Below are positions 51,480 to 59,469 of a stretch of DNA of 64,000 bases, one piece after another; within the stretch, counting starts at the first letter, position 1, and each line of letters opens with the position of its first letter. A program made the translations under genes and the position numbers. Origin of the DNA: Ruminococcus flavefaciens MA2007 (GTDB taxonomy: Bacteria > Bacillota > Clostridia > Oscillospirales > Ruminococcaceae); assembly GCF_000621845.1 (NCBI RefSeq), contig NZ_KK211355.1:186001-250000 (forward strand), read 5' to 3'. The notes under the pieces are model-generated. The model ran no database searches, was not told the origin of the DNA, and saw only the letters and a program-made list of their open reading frames with translations.

Positions 51480-51995
51480 ATGGATTTTGAAGAAGAATAC
51501 AAACAGAACAGGACGCAGATGAAAAAAATAAAAAAAGAAGACACAGTGATACTTATAGTATTTGCAGCGAATGTCGTTATGTCGCTGTGGATGCTGTTTG
51601 CATTTGTGATGACGTTTAACAAGACGGCGCTCCTGACCGCAGTTCTTGGGCTGGCAGCTTCGGCAGTTGGCTTTTTCAGCGCATACAGGAAGGATTCGGC
51701 TCTTGCTATAGCGGCAGGAGTGCTTCTCTTTGCGGAGATATCAGCTCTGTTCTTTTCTAACGGTATTTCGCTCTTGGGAATTCTGGAGATAGGCGTATTC
51801 GGGTGGTTCGCTGCCAGAAACTTCATGAATATAAAGAAATACAGGTGGCTCGAACAGCAGGACGGCTTTCCACAGTTTGAGCCTAAGCTGAAAGAGTACG
51901 ACATGGACAGAGTACAGCGAGCCATAAAGGACCCTTATGCTCGGAAAATGGAGGAAAGGCAGAGAAGCTCATCAGGCAGTATGGAGGAGTTATGA
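51480..51995 (+). CDS. Membrane protein of unknown function
   Basis: A 171-residue protein with a charged N-terminus, four hydrophobic segments (about 23-110) and a soluble C-terminal 55 residues rich in Lys, Glu and Arg. The family is not recognised. TAGGAGG lies 8 bases before the ATG. The PLC-like gene follows after 32 bases and may share this transcript, although a GAGCTAAGGGCTAAG simple repeat sits between them. Confidence 0.7.
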   Translation: MDFEEEYKQNRTQMKKIKKEDTVILIVFAANVVMSLWMLFAFVMTFNKTALLTAVLGLAASAVGFFSAYRKDSALAIAAGVLLFAEISALFFSNGISLLGILEIGVFGWFAARNFMNIKKYRWLEQQDGFPQFEPKLKEYDMDRVQRAIKDPYARKMEERQRSSSGSMEEL

Positions 51996-52027
51996 GCTAA
52001 GGGCTAAGCGACTGAAAGGAGCGATAT

Positions 52028-53062
52028 ATGCAGAATAAATGGAAACAAGCCGCCGCGGAGCTTCAATGGCTCGCCGACAGCTACTCGGCAGAAAAGCTTC
52101 TGCCGCCAAGTGAAATACATCAGGAGATACTCATTCGCGCATTGAAGCTTCTCGGGGAGGTCTCTCCGCAGGCAGAAGCGCTGATACGCCCGAATTTAGG
52201 GATAATGCTGCCCTATACCATAATTGCAGATGTTAAGGGAGACCGCGAAAACGGTGCAGGCAGGCATTATTACTGCGGCTGCGCCACCAACGGCAAACCG
52301 CAGAAGACCGTTCGCGGCTATTATAAAAACGGAAAAGACCTTTTCGCAAAGAGCGCCCGAACCATGTTCGAGGAGGACTATACCATGGCGCTGTCTATGC
52401 ACTGCGGCGGCTTCGTGAAGCATGGCGCAGTCTATCTTGCCCGTGCCGTCCATATGCTGGCTGATATGTGCTGTCTGCCCCATGCGGCGAAAATGACCTA
52501 TTTTTCCAGCAAGCGCGGTGTCCACATGAGCTATGAGAACCTCGCCCGTGCCATGTATCCCGAGTTTATCCCTGAGCAGCACATCAAATACGAACAGCTC
52601 CGCCGCTTTGCCAAGAGAAGCAGCTTCACCGCGGCCCTGAACAAAAATACAGTTGCCATATGCAGCGAGATACCTGAGATATTTACAGCTCCCGAGGCTG
52701 AGATAAAACACCGCCTTTACGATACGGAGACGGCAGTTGCGGCACTTCTGTACCGATTCTACCGCGATACAAGGGTAGACGCTATCCACGGTCACTATGT
52801 CGCCGACGGCATGACCTGCCGTCCCTTTGCGGACTTCCCAACCCTTGAAATAAGGCTTACCGAGCATGGTATCACTTTTGAATTTGAGGGCGTTCCCGTC
52901 AATACCCGTTTCGGCAGCGCTTTCCGTGCCGCCCACCGTTTTGAGGGGCGTTTTACTCTCACACCTGTGGGAAATACCAACGGACTTGTGCTCTCTCGCA
53001 GAAAAAACGGGCTGGTGCCCTTTGATCCCCGTGATATGGAGCAGATGTTTACTATTTTGTAG
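52028..53062 (+). CDS. Zinc-dependent phospholipase C-like protein without signal peptide
   Basis: A 344-residue soluble protein. Residues 31-170 carry the zinc ligands of the Bacillus cereus-type phospholipase C fold: His31, Asp68, His80, then His142-x3-Asp146-x5-His152-x13-His166-x3-Glu170. From His142 onward the spacing (4, 6, 14, 4) equals that of the B. cereus enzyme as I recall it (His118, Asp122, His128, His142, Glu146), and the AHMLAD...PHAA...H..YEN context also matches. There is no signal peptide, and the N-terminal Trp ligand of secreted enzymes is not at the N-terminus. About 110 extra C-terminal residues are not recognised. AAAGGAG precedes the ATG. Catalysis and substrate are inferred. 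Confidence 0.65.
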   Translation: MQNKWKQAAAELQWLADSYSAEKLLPPSEIHQEILIRALKLLGEVSPQAEALIRPNLGIMLPYTIIADVKGDRENGAGRHYYCGCATNGKPQKTVRGYYKNGKDLFAKSARTMFEEDYTMALSMHCGGFVKHGAVYLARAVHMLADMCCLPHAAKMTYFSSKRGVHMSYENLARAMYPEFIPEQHIKYEQLRRFAKRSSFTAALNKNTVAICSEIPEIFTAPEAEIKHRLYDTETAVAALLYRFYRDTRVDAIHGHYVADGMTCRPFADFPTLEIRLTEHGITFEFEGVPVNTRFGSAFRAAHRFEGRFTLTPVGNTNGLVLSRRKNGLVPFDPRDMEQMFTIL

Positions 53063-53250
53063 AGCTAAGGATTAAGAACTAAGAGCTAAGAGCTAAGAAC
53101 TAAGAGCTAAGAGCTAAGAACTAAGTAGGGGCGCCGTTTCGGCGCCCGTTAATTACGTTGCAAACAAAATTGTGTCTGTAGGGGCTGATGCCCACATCAG
53201 CCCGTTTTATCTATACAATACTTACGGGGCGATGTAGGCATCGCCCCCTA
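53063..53250. repeat. Simple tandem repeat plus three hairpin modules
   Basis: 53063-53126 repeats AAGAGCTAAGAACTAAGAGC-like units. Three hairpins follow, each with GTAGGGGC or its complement at an edge: GGGGCGCC/GGCGCCC, GGGGCTGATG/CATCAGCCC and GGGGCGATG/CATCGCCCC. These resemble the solo modules at 22189 and 31206. Confidence 0.75.
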
Positions 53251-53295
53251 CATTGTGTTCGCGTTCATGCAATAATTATGCATTATGAATTACAA

Positions 53296-53327
53296 ATTAA
53301 AAAGGGCGTTCGTGATGAACGCCCTTT
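53296..53327 (-). terminator. Terminator of gapdh
   Basis: Stem AAAGGGCGTTC/GAACGCCCTTT with a 5-base loop, followed on the minus strand by TTTTTAA. Confidence 0.9.
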
Positions 53328-53349
53328 GATATTGCATTAGTTTCAGCTA

Positions 53350-54387
53350 TTAGCCGAGCTCTGCAAAGTACTTGATTGTTCTTACCATCTGTGATGTGTA
53401 AGAATTCTCGTTGTCGTACCATGAAACAACCTGTACCTCGTAGAGGCCGTCACCGATCTCAGCAACCATTGTCTGTGTAGCATCGAAGAGTGAACCGAAT
53501 CTCATGCCGATAACGTCAGAAGAAACGATCTGATCCTCATTGTAACCGAATGACTCGGAAGCAGCAGCCTTCATAGCAGCGTTGATGCCTTCCTTAGTTA
53601 CGTTGCTGCCCTTAACAACAGCTGTGAGGATTGTTGTAGAACCTGTTGGAACAGGAACTCTCTGTGCAGAGCCGATGAGCTTGCCGTTGAGCTCTGGGAT
53701 TACAAGACCGATTGCCTTAGCAGCACCTGTGCTGTTAGGAACGATGTTTGCAGCGCCAGCTCTTGCTCTTCTGAAGTCGCCCTTTCTGTGAGGACCGTCG
53801 AGGATCATCTGATCGCCTGTGTAAGCGTGGATTGTGCTCATGATACCGCTCTGGATAGGAGCATAATCGTTAAGAGCCTTAGCCATAGGAGCGAGGCAGT
53901 TTGTTGTGCATGAAGCAGCTGAGATGATCTTGTCATCCTTTGTAAGAGTCTTCTCGTTTACGCTGTAAACGATTGTAGGAAGATCGTTACCAGCAGGAGC
54001 TGAGATAACAACCTTCTTAGCGCCAGCGTCGATATGAGCCTGTGACTTGTCCTTTGAGCAGTAGAAACCTGTGCACTCGAGAACAACGTCAACGCCGATC
54101 TCGCCCCATGGGAGCTCTGCAGCGTTAGCCTTAGCGTAGATTGTAAGAGTCTTGCCGTCTACAGTGATTGTGCCCTTCTCATCGTCTGCTGAAACAGTGT
54201 GAAGATTCTCACCGATCTTTCCGCAGTAACCGCCCTGAGCTGTATCATACTTGAGAAGCTGAGCGAGCATTGAAGGCTTTGTAAGGTCGTTGATTGCAAC
54301 TACCTCATAACCTGGAGCATCAAACATCTGTCTGAATGCAAGACGACCGATACGGCCGAAACCATTAATAGCAACTTTAACTGACAT
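53350..54387 (-). CDS. gap: Glyceraldehyde-3-phosphate dehydrogenase
   Basis: Glycolytic NAD-dependent enzyme converting glyceraldehyde-3-phosphate to 1,3-bisphosphoglycerate. The 345-residue chain has the Rossmann motif GFGRIGR (9-15), the active-site [12 protein letters not shown] with Cys160, and [14 protein letters not shown] near the end. Codon use is biased to GTT/GCT/AAG, unlike its neighbours, as expected for a highly expressed gene. AGGAGG precedes the ATG and a consensus-like promoter lies upstream. It is a single-gene unit. Confidence 0.98.
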   Translation of the reverse strand: MSVKVAINGFGRIGRLAFRQMFDAPGYEVVAINDLTKPSMLAQLLKYDTAQGGYCGKIGENLHTVSADDEKGTITVDGKTLTIYAKANAAELPWGEIGVDVVLECTGFYCSKDKSQAHIDAGAKKVVISAPAGNDLPTIVYSVNEKTLTKDDKIISAASCTTNCLAPMAKALNDYAPIQSGIMSTIHAYTGDQMILDGPHRKGDFRRARAGAANIVPNSTGAAKAIGLVIPELNGKLIGSAQRVPVPTGSTTILTAVVKGSNVTKEGINAAMKAAASESFGYNEDQIVSSDVIGMRFGSLFDATQTMVAEIGDGLYEVQVVSWYDNENSYTSQMVRTIKYFAELG

Positions 54388-54419
54388 TGGATATACCTCC
54401 TAAAAATTTGTATGAATTA

Positions 54420-54448
54420 ATTATACCCCAACTGAGAAATTTTTTCAA
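54420..54448 (-). promoter_or_regulatory. Promoter of gapdh
   Basis: On the minus strand TTGAAA, a 17-base spacer and TATAAT, 33 bases before the start codon. Confidence 0.85.
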
Positions 54449-54643
54449 GTGGTTCGATAAAAAAATAACAGAATTTTCTATAAAATCACAGATTGTATAA
54501 AACGGGCACTGTTGAAACGAAAAATTTTGTCAGCATTTTACTGTACCAAATCATCACTGTAACTATTTCTTTTTTTACTCAAATGGTGTATAATATATAC
54601 ATATATTATGTCTCTGCACATTTGCGGAGAGACTGGAGATACT

Positions 54644-55390
54644 ATGGACAACAACAAAGACTTCGGGGAATTTTTCGGGAGCCCCTTTGCTGCGGAGCTC
54701 ATAAGCAGCACGGAAAATGTGATAAGGCGCTCTGTGTCGGGTATAGCGGCTGCCTGCGAGACGCTCAGCGAGTCTGCGGAGAAAAAGCACTCAAAGCAGG
54801 ATAAACAGCTCATTGACGGCATAATGGCGATGTGCTGCGACCTTATGCGCAGTGCTCAGCTCAGTAAGGCTCTCACGGCTGAAAAGCTCACCGACGAGGA
54901 TATGAGTACGATACGTGCAGACGCCTTTCTCAGGGATTTCGCCGAAAGCTGCAAGGCGGCTTCAAAGGGCAGGTGCACTGTAACGGTAGGCGAGACCTCG
55001 GCTTCTTATATCAGGACTGACAGGGAGGCTCTGCGCTTTCTGCTGCTGAGCTTTGTGAGACGGCTCACGGCTTGCGGCGAGGGCGGAAAAAACGCCTTTG
55101 AGGTGTCCTGCGGTGAGAAGTTGAAAACTTTAAACATTTCTGTCAGGGCTTTGGGGACATTTGTGGACGAATCCCATGTGGGACAGACCGATATTTTTGA
55201 TTCCCGTTATCGTGAAGTATGCATGGGCTTTGCAGAGCGCATAGGCGCCTGCGCAGAGCTCTCGGACAATGCGCTGACAGTTGGTATTCCGCTTAGTGAC
55301 GGCAATAGCAGGGCTGTTGCGGAGGCTGCCTCGGCAGAGCCCGAGAGGGACAGCTTTGATCCCTTCGGCGTTATGCTGGGCAATATGTGA
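54644..55390 (+). CDS. Histidine-kinase-remnant-like protein
   Basis: A 248-residue soluble protein. Residues 10-90 are helical and resemble a kinase dimerisation domain (SPFAAELISSTENVIRRSVS...DLMRSAQLSKAL), but there is no H-E/D phospho-acceptor box. Residues 95-215 look like a GHKL ATPase fold (TDREALRFLLLSFVRRLTAC in the N-box position) without an N-box Asn or a DxGxG loop. It is probably a degenerate kinase or an adaptor. ATG at 54644 behind GGAG was chosen over an in-frame ATG 36 bases earlier. The assignment is tentative. Confidence 0.6.
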   Translation: MDNNKDFGEFFGSPFAAELISSTENVIRRSVSGIAAACETLSESAEKKHSKQDKQLIDGIMAMCCDLMRSAQLSKALTAEKLTDEDMSTIRADAFLRDFAESCKAASKGRCTVTVGETSASYIRTDREALRFLLLSFVRRLTACGEGGKNAFEVSCGEKLKTLNISVRALGTFVDESHVGQTDIFDSRYREVCMGFAERIGACAELSDNALTVGIPLSDGNSRAVAEAASAEPERDSFDPFGVMLGNM

Positions 55391-55461
55391 AGCCCATTGT
55401 GACAGGATTGTGACAATTTCGTAAAACTAAGCAATATTGACAGAATAATCTGAAAATTTTG

Positions 55462-55490
55462 TTGACATTATTCAAAAAAAGTTGTATAAT
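55462..55490 (+). promoter_or_regulatory. Promoter of the CYTH-phoH-ybeY-era operon
   Basis: TTGACA, a 17-base spacer and TATAAT, 50 bases before the CYTH gene: a full consensus match. Confidence 0.93.
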
Positions 55491-55540
55491 AAAAATGTTG
55501 AAAGATCTCAGCGAAAAATTCATCGTTTTGGAGTGCTTTT

Positions 55541-56053
55541 ATGGGAAAGAATTATGAGATCGAGAGGAAATTCCTCGTTGAGTTTCCCGATGTTTCACTG
55601 CTGGATGTAAAGCGCAGGATAGCTATAGTCCAGACCTATCTCAAAAGCGGCAGCAACGGCTCGCAGCGGAGAGTAAGGTACGTGGACGAGAACGGCAGTG
55701 TTAAATATACCTACACGGAAAAGATATTTCTTACTCCTGTGACAAGAGAGGAAAATGAATCCGAGATAAGCGGCGAAATGTATCAGCAGCTCCTTAAAGA
55801 GCACCGCGGCGACTGTCCGCCTGTGGAAAAAGTCCGCTACTGCTTTGACTATGAGGGGCAGCTCTTTGAAATGGATAAATATCCCTTTTCGGATAAGCTT
55901 GCTATCATGGAGCTGGAGCTCAGCTCTCCCGAGCAGACTATCGATTTCCCCGACAAGGTCAGAGTTATAAAGGAAGTATCCGATGATCCGCGTTACTCCA
56001 ATGCGGCTCTTGCAGCAGCAGGGGCGTTTCCCGAACAGCAGATTGGAGAATAG
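55541..56053 (+). CDS. CYTH-domain phosphohydrolase-like protein
   Basis: A 170-residue CYTH-fold protein. The metal-binding EIERK signature (Glu6, Glu8, Lys10) is at the N-terminus and acidic/basic tunnel residues follow (RRVRYVDENG; YTEKIF; EMDKYPFSDKLAIMELELS). The family includes inorganic triphosphatases and class IV adenylate cyclases; triphosphatase is more usual in bacteria. GGAG precedes the ATG. phoH follows after 5 bases. Confidence 0.9.
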   Translation: MGKNYEIERKFLVEFPDVSLLDVKRRIAIVQTYLKSGSNGSQRRVRYVDENGSVKYTYTEKIFLTPVTREENESEISGEMYQQLLKEHRGDCPPVEKVRYCFDYEGQLFEMDKYPFSDKLAIMELELSSPEQTIDFPDKVRVIKEVSDDPRYSNAALAAAGAFPEQQIGE

Positions 56054-56058
56054 ATTCA

Positions 56059-57027
56059 ATGTCGGAAAAATTTGTACCCGCTGACAGCCCCGAGCAGCTC
56101 TCCGCATTATTCGGTCAGCTTGACGGCAATATCAGCGGTATCCAGAAGGATTTCAATGTCACCGTCGTAAGCAGGGACGGGGGCATTAAAATTATCGGTG
56201 ACGGCGATACCGAGGGCGCTGAAAAGGCTCTGAAGGCTCTTATGAAAATGGCAAGCAGCGGCAATTCTGTCAACGAGCAGACCGTCCGCTACGTCACATC
56301 TATGGTGGCTGACGGAGTCGAGCAGGAGCTTCAGGAGCTTGGAGGCGACGGCATATGCATGACCGCCTCGGGAAAGATACTCCGTCCGCGAACCGTCGGT
56401 CAGAAACGCTATACCGACGCTATAAAAAATAATACCATAGTTCTGGGAATAGGTCCTGCGGGTACTGGCAAGACCTATCTTGCAGTTGCTATGGCTGTAA
56501 AGGCGTTCCGCGAGCATAAGATAAAGAAGATAATCCTTACCCGTCCTGCCGTTGAAGCAGGCGAGAAGCTGGGATTTCTGCCAGGTGATCTTCAGGATAA
56601 GGTGGATCCTTATCTTCGTCCGCTCTACGACGCACTTTTCGATATGTTCGGAGCAGAGAGCTTTGCACGATACATGGAAAAGGGGATAATCGAGGTGGCT
56701 CCGCTGGCTTATATGCGCGGACGTACACTCGACGAAGCTTTCATTATCCTCGACGAGGCTCAGAATACCACCTCCGAGCAGATCAAGATGTTTCTCACAA
56801 GACTGGGAAACGAGAGCAGAATGGTCATCACAGGCGATATCACGCAGATAGACCTGCCCGACACCAAGAAATCGGGACTTGTGGAAGCCATTAAGGTGCT
56901 CAAGGGTATAGATGATATCGAGATACACCGCTTTACCGAGAAAGACGTTGTGCGACACAGATTAGTACAGGATATCATCAAGGCTTATGAAAAATACAAT
57001 GAAGGGAGAAAGAATTATCATGGCTAA
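56059..57027 (+). CDS. phoH: PhoH-family ATPase
   Basis: A 322-residue P-loop ATPase of the PhoH/PhoL type, thought to act with YbeY in RNA metabolism. Walker A GPAGTGKT is at 132-139, LTRPAVEAGEKLGFLPGD follows, and Walker B is in AFIILDEAQNTT. A KH-like N-terminal region (about 20-100) precedes it. It overlaps ybeY by 8 bases. Confidence 0.95.
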   Translation: MSEKFVPADSPEQLSALFGQLDGNISGIQKDFNVTVVSRDGGIKIIGDGDTEGAEKALKALMKMASSGNSVNEQTVRYVTSMVADGVEQELQELGGDGICMTASGKILRPRTVGQKRYTDAIKNNTIVLGIGPAGTGKTYLAVAMAVKAFREHKIKKIILTRPAVEAGEKLGFLPGDLQDKVDPYLRPLYDALFDMFGAESFARYMEKGIIEVAPLAYMRGRTLDEAFIILDEAQNTTSEQIKMFLTRLGNESRMVITGDITQIDLPDTKKSGLVEAIKVLKGIDDIEIHRFTEKDVVRHRLVQDIIKAYEKYNEGRKNYHG

Positions 57028-57532
57028 GTTAAAAGTTTATGTAAAGAACAATCAGACAGAGGTGAAGGTACCTGTAGGTATCAGACTCCTTATCAGAAGA
57101 TGCTGTCAGGCAGTACTCACTACAGAGAATTTCGGAAAGGACGCAGAGGTAAGCGTTTCATTCGTAAGCAACAATGAGATAAAGAATCTCAATAAAATAT
57201 ACAGAAACAAGGACGCTGTAACAGACGTTCTCTCATTCCCGCTCACAAGCGAGGACGGCACTGTTGAGATAAATCCCGAGACAGGCGCAGTTCAGCTTGG
57301 CGACGTTGTTATCTCACTGGAGACAGCAGTAAAGCAGGCTCAGAACTTCGGTCACTCACTGGAGAGAGAGGTGGGCTTCCTTACCGTTCATTCAATGCTC
57401 CACCTGCTTGGCTACGACCACGAGACAAGCCAGCTCGACCAGCGTATCATGCGCGAAAAGGAAGAGTCTGTCCTTGAAAAGCTTGGTATCTCCAGAGACG
57501 CTACATTTGTTATCAACGGAGAAAACAACTGA
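57020..57532 (+). CDS. ybeY: Endoribonuclease YbeY
   Basis: Metal-dependent endoribonuclease needed for 16S rRNA 3' maturation and ribosome quality control. The 170-residue protein has the zinc triad His124, His128 and His134 in the VHSMLHLLGYDHE segment and the earlier NKIYRNKDAVTDVLSFP motif. ATG at 57020 was chosen as the family start MAKLKVYV behind GGGAG. It overlaps the era start by one base. Confidence 0.96.
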   Translation: MAKLKVYVKNNQTEVKVPVGIRLLIRRCCQAVLTTENFGKDAEVSVSFVSNNEIKNLNKIYRNKDAVTDVLSFPLTSEDGTVEINPETGAVQLGDVVISLETAVKQAQNFGHSLEREVGFLTVHSMLHLLGYDHETSQLDQRIMREKEESVLEKLGISRDATFVINGENN

Positions 57533-58425
57533 TGTCAAGAACGGCTTTCGTTACTATCGCAGGACGTACAAATGCAGGAAAATCCTCGCTCCTTAACGCT
57601 ATCGTGGGCGAGAAGATAGCTTCTGTCAGCAATAAGCCCCAGACTACCCGTACCCGTATCACGGGCATACGCAATATAGACGACGTTCAGCTGGTATTCT
57701 TCGATACTCCGGGATTACATAAGCCCGTGAACAAGCTCAGCGAGCATATGCTCAATACCGTCAAGGAGTCCGTAAGCGACATCGACGCGGTAGTGTTTGT
57801 TATGGACTGCACCAAGAAGATAAACGAGCAGGAGCTGAATTTGCTCAGGTCTATGAACGACTCGAAAATGCCCGTTATCCTTGTGCTGAACAAGATAGAC
57901 CTCCTTAAAAACAAGGACGAGCTTGCTCCTGTTATCGCTGACCTGACCTCGAAGATAAAGTTTCAGGCGGTAGTTCCCGTAAGCGTTACGGAGAACAGCG
58001 GCGTTGACATAGTTATCGACGAGATAATCGCTCTTTCAGAGGAGTCCGTGCACTTCTTCCCCGAGGATATGATAACAGACCAGCCTGAAAAGGTGCTGGC
58101 GGCAGAGATGATACGTGAAAAGCTCCTTATGCTCCTCAGCGACGAGGTGCCTCACGGCATAGCTGTAGGCGTTGAGCAGATGACCGAGCGCGAGGACAAG
58201 GATATCCTTGATATATCCGCTGTTATCTACTGCGAGAAGGAGTCCCACAAGGGCATAGTCATAGGCAAGGGCGGAGCTATGCTGAAAAAGGCTTCCACTG
58301 CCGCAAGAATAGAGCTGGAGGACTTCTTCCAGATAAAGGTCAACCTCAAGTGCTGGGTAAAGGTCAAGGAGGATTGGCGCAACAGGGAGAATCTCATCAG
58401 GAGCTTCGGACTTTCCGAGAAATAA
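57532..58425 (+). CDS. era: GTPase Era
   Basis: Ribosome-assembly GTPase that binds the 16S rRNA 3' end. The 297-residue chain has G1 GRTNAGKS (11-18), TTRTRITG in switch I, DTPG (G3), NKID (G4) and a C-terminal KH domain (CEKESHKGIVIGKGGAMLKK; VKVKEDWR). It is in the normal Firmicutes order ybeY-era-yqzL-recO, although dgkA and cdd, often found here, are absent. Confidence 0.97.
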   Translation: MSRTAFVTIAGRTNAGKSSLLNAIVGEKIASVSNKPQTTRTRITGIRNIDDVQLVFFDTPGLHKPVNKLSEHMLNTVKESVSDIDAVVFVMDCTKKINEQELNLLRSMNDSKMPVILVLNKIDLLKNKDELAPVIADLTSKIKFQAVVPVSVTENSGVDIVIDEIIALSEESVHFFPEDMITDQPEKVLAAEMIREKLLMLLSDEVPHGIAVGVEQMTEREDKDILDISAVIYCEKESHKGIVIGKGGAMLKKASTAARIELEDFFQIKVNLKCWVKVKEDWRNRENLIRSFGLSEK

Positions 58426-58448
58426 TTACCGCAAATAATAACAGGCTT

Positions 58449-58495
58449 TCCGCAGATGATATTTTCAGAGCTATGGCTCGTATCTTATCTGCGGA
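58449..58495 (+). promoter_or_regulatory. Hairpin overlapping the yqzL ribosome site
   Basis: TCCGCAGAT (58449-58457) pairs with ATCTGCGGA (58487-58495), which contains the start of the GCGGAGG ribosome site of yqzL. It is followed by CTTTTT. It could act as a weak terminator after era or limit translation of yqzL. Confidence 0.55.
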
Positions 58496-58503
58496 GGCTT
58501 TTT

Positions 58504-58605
58504 ATGAATGAAGATATATTATGGGATAAATTCGCCGAAACAGGCAGGATAGAGGACTATCTGCGGTATTCGGCTTGCAGGGAAGATAAACATGACTACT
58601 GTTGA
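58504..58605 (+). CDS. YqzL-like small protein
   Basis: A 33-residue protein, MNEDILWDKFAETGRIEDYL followed by a short Arg/Ser/Cys-rich tail. The W-x-x-F-x-x-TG-x-I-x-x-YL pattern and the position directly before recO match the YqzL family, whose role is unknown. GCGGAGG lies 6 bases before the ATG. Its end overlaps the recO start by 14 bases, suggesting translational coupling. Confidence 0.8.
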   Translation: MNEDILWDKFAETGRIEDYLRYSACREDKHDYC

Positions 58606-59335
58606 AGGCATCGTCCTTAAAGAGCGTTCTGTGGGAGAACAGGACAAATTCATTGATATACTCACCAAGGAGAGCGGAGTTATCGAGGTTTCCGTCAAAG
58701 GCGCAAGGAAAATAAACGGAAAATCGGGCAGCTCTACTCAGCTTCTGGCGTATTCTCGGTTCTGCATAGACAAGAGGGGCAGCTATCTGTACCTCAACAG
58801 TGCAGAGCCGATACATATTTTTTACGGGCTCCGCGAGTCCCTTACCAAGATATCCCTTGCCTCTTATTTTGCGGAGGTGCTTCGCTTCTGCATAAGACCT
58901 GAGACTCAGAACGGGGATATACTGCGGCTCATGCTGAACTGTCTCCACTACCTTGAAAATGGCGAGCGTGATGAAGCCTTCCTCAAAGCAGTGTTCGAGC
59001 TGCGACTGATGTCCGAGACAGGCTATATGCCCGATATCGTGGCTTGCAGAGGCTGCGGCGTTTTTGAGCCCGGGGAGCTCTTTTTTTGTATCCGCGACGG
59101 CGGCTTCTTCTGCGCAGACTGCTTCGAGAGCGAGAACGCAGACGACTTTATGAAGATAAAACTGCCTGTACTCAGCGCTGTGCGGCATATAGTTCTTGCG
59201 GATATGGGCAGGCTTTTCAATTTTCGCGTGTCCGAGGGCACTCAGCAGAGACTTTCGGCACTGGCGGAGTCCTATGCGCTGACTCATCTGGAGCGCAGCT
59301 TCGGGACTCTGGATTTCTACAGGTCGCTTCTCTGA
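58592..59335 (+). CDS. recO: DNA repair protein RecO
   Basis: Recombination mediator that loads RecA onto SSB-coated DNA in the RecFOR pathway. The 247-residue chain has an N-terminal OB fold (about 1-80; VEGIVLKERSVGEQDKF) and a zinc finger with Cys152, Cys155, Cys174 and Cys177. GGGAAG is 10 bases before the ATG, inside yqzL. Length is normal. Confidence 0.95.
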   Translation: MTTVEGIVLKERSVGEQDKFIDILTKESGVIEVSVKGARKINGKSGSSTQLLAYSRFCIDKRGSYLYLNSAEPIHIFYGLRESLTKISLASYFAEVLRFCIRPETQNGDILRLMLNCLHYLENGERDEAFLKAVFELRLMSETGYMPDIVACRGCGVFEPGELFFCIRDGGFFCADCFESENADDFMKIKLPVLSAVRHIVLADMGRLFNFRVSEGTQQRLSALAESYALTHLERSFGTLDFYRSLL

Positions 59336-59401
59336 AAGACTGAATTTTTGGCTTCAATGTAATTTTTTTTATGATTTTTAGCGCAAATAATGAAAAAGTT
59401 A

Positions 59402-59430
59402 TTGCATTATTGCTTTTTTTGATGTATAAT
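59402..59430 (+). promoter_or_regulatory. Promoter of the PBP1-GGDEF gene
   Basis: TTGCAT, a 17-base spacer and TATAAT, 40 bases before the GTG start. Confidence 0.8.
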
Positions 59431-59469
59431 TATAATGTCTATTTATGCATTGAAGGGGAGGTGCGCACT

